From positions 1 to 64,000 of the forward strand of contig JBBRNH010000010.1 in the NCBI GenBank assembly GCA_038230415.1: a DNA stretch of 64,000 nucleotides, in the 5' to 3' direction. The notes under the pieces are model-generated. The model saw only the letters and a list, made by a program, of their open reading frames with translations, made no database searches and was not told the DNA's origin. The position numbers were made by a program, and so were the translations under genes. Source of the stretch: JBBRNH01 sp038230415. GTDB taxonomy: Bacteria; Bacteroidota; Bacteroidia; Cytophagales; Spirosomataceae. Shown here piece by piece: positions 50,716-58,847 of the stretch (position 1 is the first letter of the stretch; the number at the start of each line of letters is the position of its first letter).

Positions 50716-51303
50716 ATGAAATACCGCTTTGCTACGTGCCTTACGCTGGTTCTGACTACGCTACTGCTGCCCGCCTGCCAGAATAAAGCAGAATCAACCG
50801 GCCAAACCCCGGTTGATTCAATGGCTACCATTCCTCAACCCGCCACCGATACCCTGCCCGAAGCCCCGCTTACCGACCGGCTGCGAACCCTGGGCCTGAC
50901 CCAAACCGGCGACTGGCGCGGTATCACGCTCGGCGACGGTCTCGGCACGGTGCGAATCAGCGAAAGAGCGGCTAAATCAGACCTGTTTGAAGAAGACAAC
51001 CAACATATCGGTTACGGCATTGAGCTGAAAAATTTAGAATCAATGGACGTACAGTATGTTCATCAAACCGGACGGATAACGGTGATTCAGGCTGATTTAT
51101 ATCTGAACAACAACCCGTCAGTAACGGCATACAGCACTGACTTAACTGCCTATTTCACAGCCCGATACGGAAAACCGACCGTTACCAACAACCACACAAC
51201 CTGGGCCGGGCCGTACAGCAAGCAGGTGAGCCTGAAAAACGTGTCGAAGGGCAAAGATTTTGGGTTGAAACTGAGCATTACCAAAGCGGGTGACGGGTTA
51301 TAA
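50716..51303 (+). CDS. Lipoprotein of unknown function
   Basis: The 195-residue protein has a lipoprotein signal with lipobox LLPAC (Cys about residue 22), a Thr/Pro-rich linker (residues about 25-55) and a folded part with LGTVRISERAAKSDLFEEDN and AYFTARYGKPTVTNNHTTW. The '...YFxxRYGxP' section is common in small Bacteroidota proteins that sense or bind in the periplasm. No role is assigned. It overlaps the convergent Ldh gene by 6 bp. Confidence 0.6.
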   Translation: MKYRFATCLTLVLTTLLLPACQNKAESTGQTPVDSMATIPQPATDTLPEAPLTDRLRTLGLTQTGDWRGITLGDGLGTVRISERAAKSDLFEEDNQHIGYGIELKNLESMDVQYVHQTGRITVIQADLYLNNNPSVTAYSTDLTAYFTARYGKPTVTNNHTTWAGPYSKQVSLKNVSKGKDFGLKLSITKAGDGL

Positions 51304-52371
51304 TTTCACCCCAAACCGCCCGCCGAGTTCTTCCAAACTCTTTATTATCGGCTCAACCACCGGAATCCCGTTCACCAAGCGTTCGGCTTCCATCAGCCGT
51401 TCGGGGTCGCCGGGGATGAGTACTTGCCTGCCGTCAACGGCGCGGGCCTGCCTGAATCGCCGAATCCAGACATCCATGCTGGCCTTAAACTCATCGGCGG
51501 GCCGGAAGGCATCAATCCGCATGGACCCAAAAAAATGGCCGGTTCCCGCTCCTACGCTTTCCTGAGTGGTCATAAAGCCCGCCGTAGCGAAAGGCGGCAC
51601 CCAGGGGCCAAAATTCGCGCCGGACAGTACGCCCGAAAAAATATCGACAATTGCGCCGAGTCCGTAGCCTTTGTGAGAGCCGTGTTCGCGGTCGGAGCCG
51701 AGGGGCAGCAGCGCACCACCGTTCCTGATGGCATGAGCGTCGGTGGTGGCGTTTCCGTCGGCATCCTGCGCCCAGCCTTCAGGAACAGACTGATTTTTGC
51801 GTTGCAGGATTTCGAGTTTTCCGTAGGCAACGGCGGTGCTGGCAAAATCGGCGAGGAATGGCGGCTCGTTCAGGGCGGGTACGGCAACGGCTATTGGGTT
51901 GGTTCCCAGCAGTTTATCGAGCGAAAACGTGGGAGCCACGAGCGGGGCCGCGTGGGTCATGGCCTGCCCGATCATGTCGTGCGGCACGGCCAGCAGCGCG
52001 TGATAGCCGGCAATGCCAAAATGGTTTGAGTTTCTGACTGCCACCCAGCCCGTACCCACCTGACGGGCTTTTTCGATAGCGATTGCCATAGCCGCCGGGC
52101 CAACCACCAGCCCTAAGCCCTGGTCTCCGTCAAGAACGGCGGTTGATGGCGTTTGGTGAACGACGCGGATTTGCGGTTGTGGATTCAGGCGGTCGTTATC
52201 GTAGAGCCGGACGTAGCCGGGTAGCCGCGCCACCCCGTGCGAATCTACCCCGCGCAAATCAGCACTGACGAGTACGTCGGCGGCCAGGATAGCGTCGGCA
52301 TCGGGGCAGCCAATGGCCCGGAAAATGGCTTCGGTAAAGGTGCGAAGTTGGTTGACCGTGAGGAGGTTCAT
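51298..52371 (-). CDS. Ldh-family (malate/L-lactate dehydrogenase type) oxidoreductase
   Basis: The 357-residue protein belongs to the Ldh_2 family: ADLRGVDSHGVARLPGYVR with the catalytic histidine, VAVRNSNHFGIAGYHALLA, FSLDKLLGTNPIAVAVPAL, PLGSDREHGSHKGYGLG. These NAD(P)H enzymes reduce 2-oxoacids such as oxaloacetate, pyruvate, 2,3-diketogulonate, ureidoglycolate or delta-pyrroline carboxylates. The exact substrate cannot be told. Monocistronic. Confidence 0.88.
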   Translation of the reverse strand: MNLLTVNQLRTFTEAIFRAIGCPDADAILAADVLVSADLRGVDSHGVARLPGYVRLYDNDRLNPQPQIRVVHQTPSTAVLDGDQGLGLVVGPAAMAIAIEKARQVGTGWVAVRNSNHFGIAGYHALLAVPHDMIGQAMTHAAPLVAPTFSLDKLLGTNPIAVAVPALNEPPFLADFASTAVAYGKLEILQRKNQSVPEGWAQDADGNATTDAHAIRNGGALLPLGSDREHGSHKGYGLGAIVDIFSGVLSGANFGPWVPPFATAGFMTTQESVGAGTGHFFGSMRIDAFRPADEFKASMDVWIRRFRQARAVDGRQVLIPGDPERLMEAERLVNGIPVVEPIIKSLEELGGRFGVKL

Positions 52372-52557
52372 AAATCGGTTTGAGAGTTGATTTGTAGTTC
52401 AGTAAAGACGCTCACAAGAAAATGAAAAAGCAATGAACAGCATTATTTCGTGTGCCAATAACAACGAAAAAATAAATTTTTTTCTTGAAACAACTTGATT
52501 GATTGGCTCGTTTAGGCTTCATTACAGTACAATTCAACTATCTAATGGCACCTTACC

Positions 52558-52860
52558 ATGATTCAGAAAGTATCCAACCGATTTTCGTACCTCAATGCCC
52601 TGATTTGCCAATGTGCAACGGGTTGCCCCAAAGAACTTGCCACCAGGCTTGGTATTACCGAACGGGCCTGGTATAAACTGCGCGACGAACTGATTCACGA
52701 CCTCGGCGTTCCCATTGCCTACGACCCGCAACGACAGACGTATTACTACACCGAAGACGGCGAACTGCTGTTTCAGTTCCGCCGAAGGCTTACTAACGAC
52801 GATATGCAAAAGCTGGAGGGCGGGCATGGTTATTCATTTTTAGCCTCACTGAACTGGTAG
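52558..52860 (+). CDS. Small HTH-type protein
   Basis: The 100-residue protein has a predicted winged-helix/HTH start (FSYLNALICQCATGCPKELATRL then ITERAWYKLRDELIHDL) and a short wing-like PIAYDPQRQTYYYTEDG, the layout of the HTH_11 part of WYL-type regulators without the effector domain. It could regulate neighbouring genes (glycosyltransferase, peptide locus), which is inference. A 12-bp perfect inverted repeat covers its stop codon. Confidence 0.6.
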   Translation: MIQKVSNRFSYLNALICQCATGCPKELATRLGITERAWYKLRDELIHDLGVPIAYDPQRQTYYYTEDGELLFQFRRRLTNDDMQKLEGGHGYSFLASLNW

Positions 52861-52870
52861 TTCAGTGAGG
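52844..52870. repeat. Perfect 12-bp inverted repeat over the HTH stop codon
   Basis: CCTCACTGAACT-GGT-AGTTCAGTGAGG is a perfect hairpin without a T run. A degenerate relative (TCACTG ... CAGTGA) is at 54202-54224, so the two flank the glycosyltransferase gene. Confidence 0.85.
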
Positions 52871-52901
52871 AAGGCGATGTTGCGGGCAAAATCCCCTTGT
52901 T

Positions 52902-54188
52902 ATGACCGCTCTGTTTGTGATGCTCCCCGCTTACGGCCATCTGAACCCAACGTTTGCTCTGGCCCGACAACTTGAAACCGACGGCTACCGGATTGTGTAT
53001 GCATACACTGGAACGCCTGACCTGGCGCAATCTGTTCAGAGACAAGGCTTTGCGATTCACTGGTTGCAAAGCCAGCCATTTGGCGTTGGGTTTGACGAAG
53101 CCATGAACCGCAACCGCAGTGAATCGTACCTCGAAACACTGCTTGACCGCTTTACCGATCAGACCTACCAGGCCCGCACCGCCGATTGGCAACGAACGCT
53201 AACATCCCTGAAACCTGACCTGATTTTGTTAGATGCGTTTTTGAGTACCGATTTTGTGGTGTTGTATCCGCTCATTAGGCCCGATACGACCCGGATTGTG
53301 TTGCTGCAAACGATGCTGCCTACTTATTATGACCCCAAAACGCCCCCGCTAACCAGTTCTTTGTTGGCAAAAAACACTGATTTACACTCTATTAACCGGG
53401 CATGGCAACGATACTACGCTAAAAGAACACTGCGCCGATGGTGGGATACTATGCGGTTTCTGGGCCGAAGTACGCACCGAATTATGGCCCAACGCTGGCA
53501 GCAGAACCACCTGCCCGATACGCACCGACTGCGCTATGATAAGGCATTTCACGTGGGTATTGATAACGTGCCGGAGTGGATTTTGACCCCGCCCGGCCTT
53601 GATTTTACCGACCGCGTTCTGCAACCGTTTCAGCAGAATGTGACTCCGCCCGCTGTGCCCCGCGCCGAAGAGTTGCCACCCGTTTATGAACAGCTACTGG
53701 CCCGGATTGATGGCGAAAAACAGACGAACCCGAACCTGAAACTGATTTATGCCTCGTTGGGAACCCTGACCGGAATCCATACCAACGCCCGAACGCTAAC
53801 CCGTTTCTGGCACCGACTGCGCGAAGCCGTTGCCGCCGAACCCAACTGGCGGTTAGTGGTAGCCCTCGGCGAAACACCAACGGGAGCGTGGCTAACGACC
53901 CCAACCAATGTGTTTGCGCTGGCCCGTGTGCCGCAACTGCATTTGCTGGCCCATGCCGATGCTTTTCTGACGCACGGCGGCCTAAACTCGGTGCAGGAAG
54001 CACGGGCGGCTGGCGTACCGATGCGGGTTTATCCGCTAAACCGCAAGTGGGACCAACCCGGCAATGCGGCCCGCGTAGTATATCATGGGTTAGGTACGGT
54101 GGGCAGTCTGGCAACCGACAGCGCGGAGATAATCAGGGCAACAACGCGGGCATTGATGGAGGAGTCAGAAAATTCTTCCAAATTTTAA
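52902..54188 (+). CDS. GT1-family glycosyltransferase (MGT/UGT type)
   Basis: The 428-residue protein starts with FVMLPAYGHLNPTFALARQL, as in macrolide/UDP-glucuronosyl-type GT1 enzymes, and has the C-terminal donor-binding block VPQLHLLAHADAFLTHGGLN followed by SVQEARAAGVPM, where HGG..S..E contacts the nucleotide sugar. Acceptors of this group are lipids, carotenoids or natural products. It is flanked by related inverted repeats and lies just upstream of the peptide export locus; whether it modifies the peptide is unknown. Confidence 0.88.
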   Translation: MTALFVMLPAYGHLNPTFALARQLETDGYRIVYAYTGTPDLAQSVQRQGFAIHWLQSQPFGVGFDEAMNRNRSESYLETLLDRFTDQTYQARTADWQRTLTSLKPDLILLDAFLSTDFVVLYPLIRPDTTRIVLLQTMLPTYYDPKTPPLTSSLLAKNTDLHSINRAWQRYYAKRTLRRWWDTMRFLGRSTHRIMAQRWQQNHLPDTHRLRYDKAFHVGIDNVPEWILTPPGLDFTDRVLQPFQQNVTPPAVPRAEELPPVYEQLLARIDGEKQTNPNLKLIYASLGTLTGIHTNARTLTRFWHRLREAVAAEPNWRLVVALGETPTGAWLTTPTNVFALARVPQLHLLAHADAFLTHGGLNSVQEARAAGVPMRVYPLNRKWDQPGNAARVVYHGLGTVGSLATDSAEIIRATTRALMEESENSSKF

Positions 54189-54201
54189 TTTGTTTTTAAT
54201 C

Positions 54202-54224
54202 TCACTGAATTCTTAGTGCAGTGA
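54202..54224. repeat. Degenerate inverted repeat after the glycosyltransferase
   Basis: TCACTGAATTCTTAGTGCAGTGA, here given as TCACTG (54202-54207) and CAGTGA (54219-54224), is a weaker version of the hairpin at 52844-52870. The following 54225-54338 holds no gene that I can support; a CACCTTTG at about 54231 is a weak -7 candidate for the peptide gene. Confidence 0.55.
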
Positions 54225-54338
54225 CAGCCCTCACCTTTGTTGTGTCATCAAGAACAGTTGGCCGACGAAATACTATGACAAGGCGGTTGCCGAAAAGCCT
54301 GAAACAGAGTAGGCACGAAAATCAAACTTCTCAAAAAC

Positions 54339-54509
54339 ATGAAGAGGTTAGAAATACAACAGATGGAGACGGTGGAAGGTGGAAACTGTCTCACAGCCAC
54401 TATGGCAGCAGGTGCCGCATGGTCGGAACACTCTAAAGACTACTCAAATTTTTGGCTTGGTATTGCTTGGCAAGCGGCAGCGTATGAGGCATTGGTTGCC
54501 TGTTGGTGA
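54339..54509 (+). CDS. Double-glycine leader peptide, candidate bacteriocin or signal peptide precursor
   Basis: A 56-residue precursor: MKRLEIQQMETVEGG is a textbook double-glycine leader, with Leu at -12, Met at -7, Val at -4 and Gly-Gly at -2/-1. The predicted core is 41 residues, starting N-C-L-T and ending A-C-W, with an Ala/Gly/Trp-rich hydrophobic body (MAAGAAWSEHSK, FWLGIAWQAAAYEALVACW). Cysteines 17 and 55 lie near the two ends of the core and could form one disulfide. A C39-peptidase exporter, which cuts such leaders, lies 2 kb downstream on the same strand, and a CxxC thioredoxin-fold protein precedes it. No known bacteriocin family is recognised in the core. Confidence 0.8.
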   Translation: MKRLEIQQMETVEGGNCLTATMAAGAAWSEHSKDYSNFWLGIAWQAAAYEALVACW

Positions 54510-54522
54510 TGAAGGAAAAGAC

Positions 54523-54585
54523 AGCCTGAATAATAAAGTGATTGGAAAATCAACTTACTATTCAGGCTTGTCATAAATATTTTTG
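54523..54585 (+). terminator. Hairpin between peptide gene and downstream genes
   Basis: AGCCTGAATA (54523-54532) and TATTCAGGCT (54559-54568) pair around a 26-nt loop, followed by the T run at 54580-54584. It could partly end transcription after the peptide gene, so that peptide is made in excess over the export genes, as is common in peptide operons. Confidence 0.55.
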
Positions 54586-54587
54586 CC

Positions 54588-55280
54588 ATGAAATTAATAT
54601 TCTTACTTCTGCCTTTTTTTTGTTACTTACCATATCACGCACACGCACAATTTCAGGGTAGTTATCAAGGTAGCCAAAAAGATAAAAAAAACGCGGCCGT
54701 ATTTTGGGTCGTATAAGATCATGTTTTTGGTAGTTTTTACGAAAACAGGACAACACAATATCTTATAAAAGGTGTAATCAAAAATGACACTCTGGAAGGT
54801 TCAATAAAAATTGGGTTGACTGAAAAGTCAATCAAAGGAACGCTTAACGGGAAATTACTGCTATTAGAGTTATTCTCTACTACCGACTTAATAACACAGA
54901 TTATTGAGCGTCGTTTAGAGAAAATTTCGGACAAACCAAATCTTAATTTAGATAAAATATTTGGGAAGATTACTGCTCAACGGGATTCGCGCTTAATAGG
55001 AAAGTGGGAAATGATTTCAGCTCTTCATCCCGATGGAAAACCAGTAAACATGCCAAAAATTACCCTTGTTCTTAGGCCTGACGGGGACTGCTGGTTGGAA
55101 AATACACCTATATCTGTTCAAGATCAGTTGAGGTTTACTCGGCAATGGGAAACCATAGAGGGTGAACTGTATATGATTGTCAATGGTGAACGAATGCAAG
55201 AAGGAACTTATAAATTTTCGGGGGATACACTGAGTACATTTAGAGTTATGGGTAGAAACAAGTATGTCAGAAAAAAATAG
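54588..55280 (+). pseudogene. Secreted lipocalin-like protein interrupted by an in-frame TAA
   Basis: One frame runs from ATG 54588 (signal peptide KLIFLLLPFFCYLPYHAHAQ) to 55280 with a single in-frame TAA at 54714-54716. Before the stop the protein reads FQGSYQGSQKDKKNAAVFWVV; after it DHVFGSFYENRTTQYLIKGV continues sensibly, then a C-terminal lipocalin-like domain (LIGKWEMISALHPDGK, YKFSGDTLSTFRVMG). The intact downstream part (from TTG 54816) is 154 residues but has no export signal. This is probably a nonsense-mutated gene. The segment is visibly A+T-rich compared with its surroundings, suggesting transfer. Confidence 0.75.
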
Positions 55281-55309
55281 TTTTTTTCGTTTGAAAATGA
55301 ATTTAAATT

Positions 55310-55948
55310 ATGACGCACTCCCTTACTAATATACGCTACTTCGCCTTGCTATGTCTTTCATTAGCCTTAATGAACTGGGCGTTCCAGTTTCTATTGGTCA
55401 GCGATGATTTATTTATGAATTTTTTGCTCAATCGCTATGACTATGATCGGGTACAGGAAATTATCAAATCTGCAAAAGAGCATCAATGGTTTGGTTATGC
55501 TATAGCACCTATAACGTATTTCATTAAACTCTCGTTGGTCTCAACCTGCCTTTTTATTGGTTCTTTTTTCGCCGATAAACAGTTCAAGTTTAGTGTATTA
55601 TTTCGCTCTGCTACCCTTGCTGAATTTGTTTTTCTGTTGCCCATTCTCATTACTCTATTCTGGTTCCTCTTCATTCAACCCGATTATGACCTCAACGACC
55701 TTAGCCAATTTGCCCCACTATCCGCCTTAAACTTGTTTGACACCAGCACGGTGCCAAAATACGGAATACATCCACTACAAACCCTTAACCTTTTTGAGGT
55801 TGCATACTGGTTTCTGCTGGCATACGGCGTGGCAGAGGCTACGGCCTTGCCCTTCAAACGGGCATTTGGGTTGGTGATGTCGTCTTATGGTGTGGGGTTG
55901 TTGCTGTGGGTGGTGTTGGTCATGTTTCTAACCATAACCTATTCGTAA
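55310..55948 (+). CDS. Five-helix membrane protein of the peptide export locus
   Basis: The 212-residue protein has five predicted membrane helices, at about residues 9-29, 60-82, 100-122, 162-180 and 188-210, joined by short loops. No family is recognised. It is 29 bp after the broken lipocalin-like gene and 5 bp before the thioredoxin-fold gene, hence in the same transcript as the C39 exporter. In peptide export loci a multi-helix protein of this size is often the self-immunity protein; that role is a suggestion only. Confidence 0.7.
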   Translation: MTHSLTNIRYFALLCLSLALMNWAFQFLLVSDDLFMNFLLNRYDYDRVQEIIKSAKEHQWFGYAIAPITYFIKLSLVSTCLFIGSFFADKQFKFSVLFRSATLAEFVFLLPILITLFWFLFIQPDYDLNDLSQFAPLSALNLFDTSTVPKYGIHPLQTLNLFEVAYWFLLAYGVAEATALPFKRAFGLVMSSYGVGLLLWVVLVMFLTITYS

Positions 55949-55953
55949 TCAGT

Positions 55954-56466
55954 ATGAAACGCTACGTCAAACTTGGCTTGCTCGTATTGCTGGTGGCTGT
56001 GTTGGGCGGGGCAGCCGTCAAAATGCGGGAGACACTTGCCGTTAGAGACGCGGTAGCGGCCAAAATCAGGCAACGCCCCAATCTGGCACCCATTCGTTTT
56101 TTGTATTCTAAAAACCAGCCCATCCCCGTGTACGACAACCGCCCCACCGTTATTATCGTCTTCAACCCTGATTGTGAGCATTGCCAATACGAAGCCCAAC
56201 AACTCAATCTGCATCACGGCGCATTTAGCCGGGCAGCGGTGTTTTGGCTCACTACCGACACGCCCGCCCACGCCCGCGTCTTTGCCCGGCAGTATGGGTT
56301 AGATTCGCTGCCGGGCGTTCACGTCGGCACGCTCACCCGCGACGAAGCTTACCGCGCCTTCGGGCCAACGTCGGTGCCGCACCTGTTTGTCTACGGTGCC
56401 GATGGGAAACTCCGCAAAGAATACCGGGGCGAAACCAAAATTGAAGCCATAACGAAGTATTTGTAA
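55954..56466 (+). CDS. Membrane-anchored thioredoxin-fold protein
   Basis: The 170-residue protein has an N-terminal anchor (LGLLVLLVAVLGGAAV) and a periplasmic thioredoxin fold with VIIVFNPDCEHCQYEAQQL, giving the redox pair Cys74/Cys77 (CEHC), and the cis-proline element TSVPHLFVYGADGKL. This is a TlpA/redoxin-like protein, oxidising or reducing disulfides. Its place between the peptide gene and the exporter, and the two cysteines of the peptide core, suggest a role in peptide disulfide state. ATG 55954 is preferred to an in-frame start at 55906 inside the previous gene. Confidence 0.82.
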   Translation: MKRYVKLGLLVLLVAVLGGAAVKMRETLAVRDAVAAKIRQRPNLAPIRFLYSKNQPIPVYDNRPTVIIVFNPDCEHCQYEAQQLNLHHGAFSRAAVFWLTTDTPAHARVFARQYGLDSLPGVHVGTLTRDEAYRAFGPTSVPHLFVYGADGKLRKEYRGETKIEAITKYL

Positions 56467-56525
56467 ACCTTATCCCCGGCCCCCCCCGTGAAAGCAGGGG
56501 AGGTGAGTTCGACCATGATTTGACC

Positions 56526-58714
56526 ATGAAACACATCAACCGCACCTTTACCCGCCAAATCGATCAGACCGATTGCGGCATTGCCTGTCTGCTTTCGATT
56601 TTGCGTTTTCACGGCGGCAACGCCACCCGCGAACGGCTCCGCGAACTCAGCGGCACCAGTGTTCAGGGGACATCATTGCTGGGGCTGTACCAAACGGCGC
56701 AGGGAATGGGGTTTGCTGCCGAGGGTCTTGAAGCCGAGGGTATTCATAATCTCGCCGAACTCACCACACCCGCCATCCTCCACGTCCTGATTGACCAAAA
56801 ACAGCAGCACTACGTCGTTTTTTACCCCTCTCCTGCTCCCTCCCCCAATGGGGGAGGGAGCAGGAGAGGGGTTTTGATTGGCGATCCGGCGCGGGGTTTG
56901 CTTACCCTCACTGCCGACGAACTGACCGCCATTTGGCCGTCGAAATCCCTGCTTACCCTCACGCCAACGGCGCAGTTTGTGACCGACACCCAAACCCGGC
57001 AAACGCAGTGGCAATGGTTCCGGCAACTGATTCACAACGATATACCCCTGCTGGCCGTTGCCGCCTTGCTGGGCGTGGTTATGGCGGGCCTGAGCCTAAC
57101 GATGTCGCTGTTTTCGCAACGGCTCATTGACGATATTTTGCCCAATCAAAACACCGAAAAACTGACGATAGGCTTGCTGTTGCTGGCCGTGTTACTGCTG
57201 GCCCGGTCGGGCATCGGCTACCTGCGAAACGTATTTCTGCTCCGCCAAAGCCGCGATTTCAACACCCGAATTGCGGGCAGTTTTTTCAGCGATCTGCTCC
57301 AGCTGCCCAAATCGTTTTTCGACAGTCGTAAAACCGGCGACCTCGTAGCCCGGCTCAACGACACCCGCCGGATTCAGGGCGTGATTAGTTTTCTGACGGG
57401 CAGTGTCGTGATTGATGCACTGGTTGTCATCATCACGGCCAGCGTATTGTTTGGCTATGCGTGGCAAATTGGTGCGGTGGCGTTGGTTAGTTTTCCGTTG
57501 TTTGGTGCGCTGATCTGGCGGTTCAACAGCCGCATTATTGCCGGGCAGCGCAGGGTAATGGCAGCCTACGCCCAAACCGAAAGCAGTTTTATTGATGCTG
57601 TTTCGGGAGTCGGGGCCATCAAAGCCGCCCGACAGGAAGATTTTTTTGGCCGGGTAACACAGGCTGTTTACGGTCAATTCCAGCAAAAGCTCTATGACCT
57701 CGGTTTGCTTGGTAACCGATACTCGCTCCTGAGCGAACTTATCAACGTTGGCTTGCTGACGGGCTTAATCGGCCTGACGGCATTTATGGTGATGCAGCAT
57801 ACGCTCAAACTCGGCGAAATGATGGCCGTTATCGGTATGGCAAGTACGCTCGTGGGGTCAGTTGGTAAACTCGTCACCACCAACATTCAATTGCAGGAAG
57901 CCCGTGTTGCTTTCGAGCGGATGCGTGAATTTACCGAGTTGGAGAAGGAAACCACCGGGGAAAAACGCACAGAGCAACCCGCCACCGATTTGCCATTGGC
58001 TCCGTTACAGGCTTTACTGGTTGAGAACGTGACATTCCGGTTTCCGGGCCGTGCGCCTTTGCTCGATGGTATTTCATTCACTGTTCGGCGGGGCGAGGTA
58101 GTCGGTATTGTGGGCGAAACAGGTTCGGGCAAAAGCCGGTTGCTCCAACTGATTCAGCAATTTTATTTGCCAGAATCGGGCGAGATTTTTATTGAAACCG
58201 AGACTTTTGGCACGGCACTTGCGGGGGGGGTAAAATTTCGTTGGCCGACTGGCAATCAGCCGATTGGCGGGGGCGGGTTGGTTGTGTGCCGCAACCCATC
58301 AAGATTTTTAACGGAACATTGATAGAGAATATTTGTCTCGGCAATGTTATGGACGAAGGCGAAGCCGTTGTTGGGTTTTGTCAGGAAACGGGCTTTCACG
58401 ATTACTTCATGAAATTACCCCAAAACTACCTGACATTGGTGGGTGAAGAGGGCATCAACCTGTCGGGCGGGCAACAGCAGTTAGTGGGTTTGGCACGGGC
58501 CTTATACCGTAAGCCTGAGTTATTGCTCTTAGACGAAGCCACCTCTGCGCTTGACCGCCACACTGAATCGTTTGTGCTTGACCTGCTCGAACGTTTAAAA
58601 CCCCAGATGCTGACCATCATGGTTACGCACCGGAGCCAATCGGTACGGCTGGCAGATCGGGTTTATCGGCTCCAACAGGCCCGACTGCTCGAAACAATCC
58701 CGATTTCGGAGTAG
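56526..58714 (+). pseudogene. C39-peptidase ABC exporter (PCAT), frameshifted at a G8 tract
   Basis: First frame (56526-58322): an N-terminal C39 cysteine-peptidase domain with Cys17 (QIDQTDCGIACLL), His95 (QQHYVVF) and Asp120 (IGDPARG), six membrane helices (about 155-430), and Walker A GETGSGKSR. The frame is lost at GCGGGGGGGGT (eight G, 58223-58230). The second frame (58241-58714) carries DWRGRVGCVPQPIKIFNGT, the ABC signature NLSGGQQQ, Walker B LLLLDEATSALD and the H-loop VTHRSQS. One extra G joins them as a normal ~730-residue exporter. A 15-residue insert (101-115) comes from a palindrome. No HlyD-like partner is adjacent. TTG 56520 is an alternative start. Confidence 0.9.
56824..56872. 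repeat. Perfect 23-bp-arm palindrome inside the C39 peptidase domain
   Basis: Arms 56824-56846 and 56850-56872 are perfectly complementary (ACCCCTCTCCTGCTCCCTCC... type), with a 3-nt loop. It adds PSPAPSPNGGGSRRG in frame between the His- and Asp-bearing strands of the peptidase. A C/G-rich sequence of similar kind precedes the gene at about 56473-56505. Confidence 0.97.
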
Positions 58715-58847
58715 CCGTATGACAAGCCAACAATGCCATAAATCAGTTTAGTATTTGTAGTTTGACGTTCGATAAGCGTAATCAGGTAGTTACGCGGTGG
58801 TACTTGACACGACAGACTATTAACCTCGAACGATAAACTGATTTATT

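Noticed and set aside
54221..54436. 71-codon plus-strand frame overlapping the leader peptide gene
   Set aside because: Arg/Ser/Lys-rich with no recognisable features, while the overlapping frame at 54339 has a precise double-glycine leader and continues past its end.
54578..54585. TATTTTTG, an exact -7 consensus match
   Set aside because: It ends 2 bp before the ATG at 54588, too close to serve that gene; more likely part of the T run of the hairpin.
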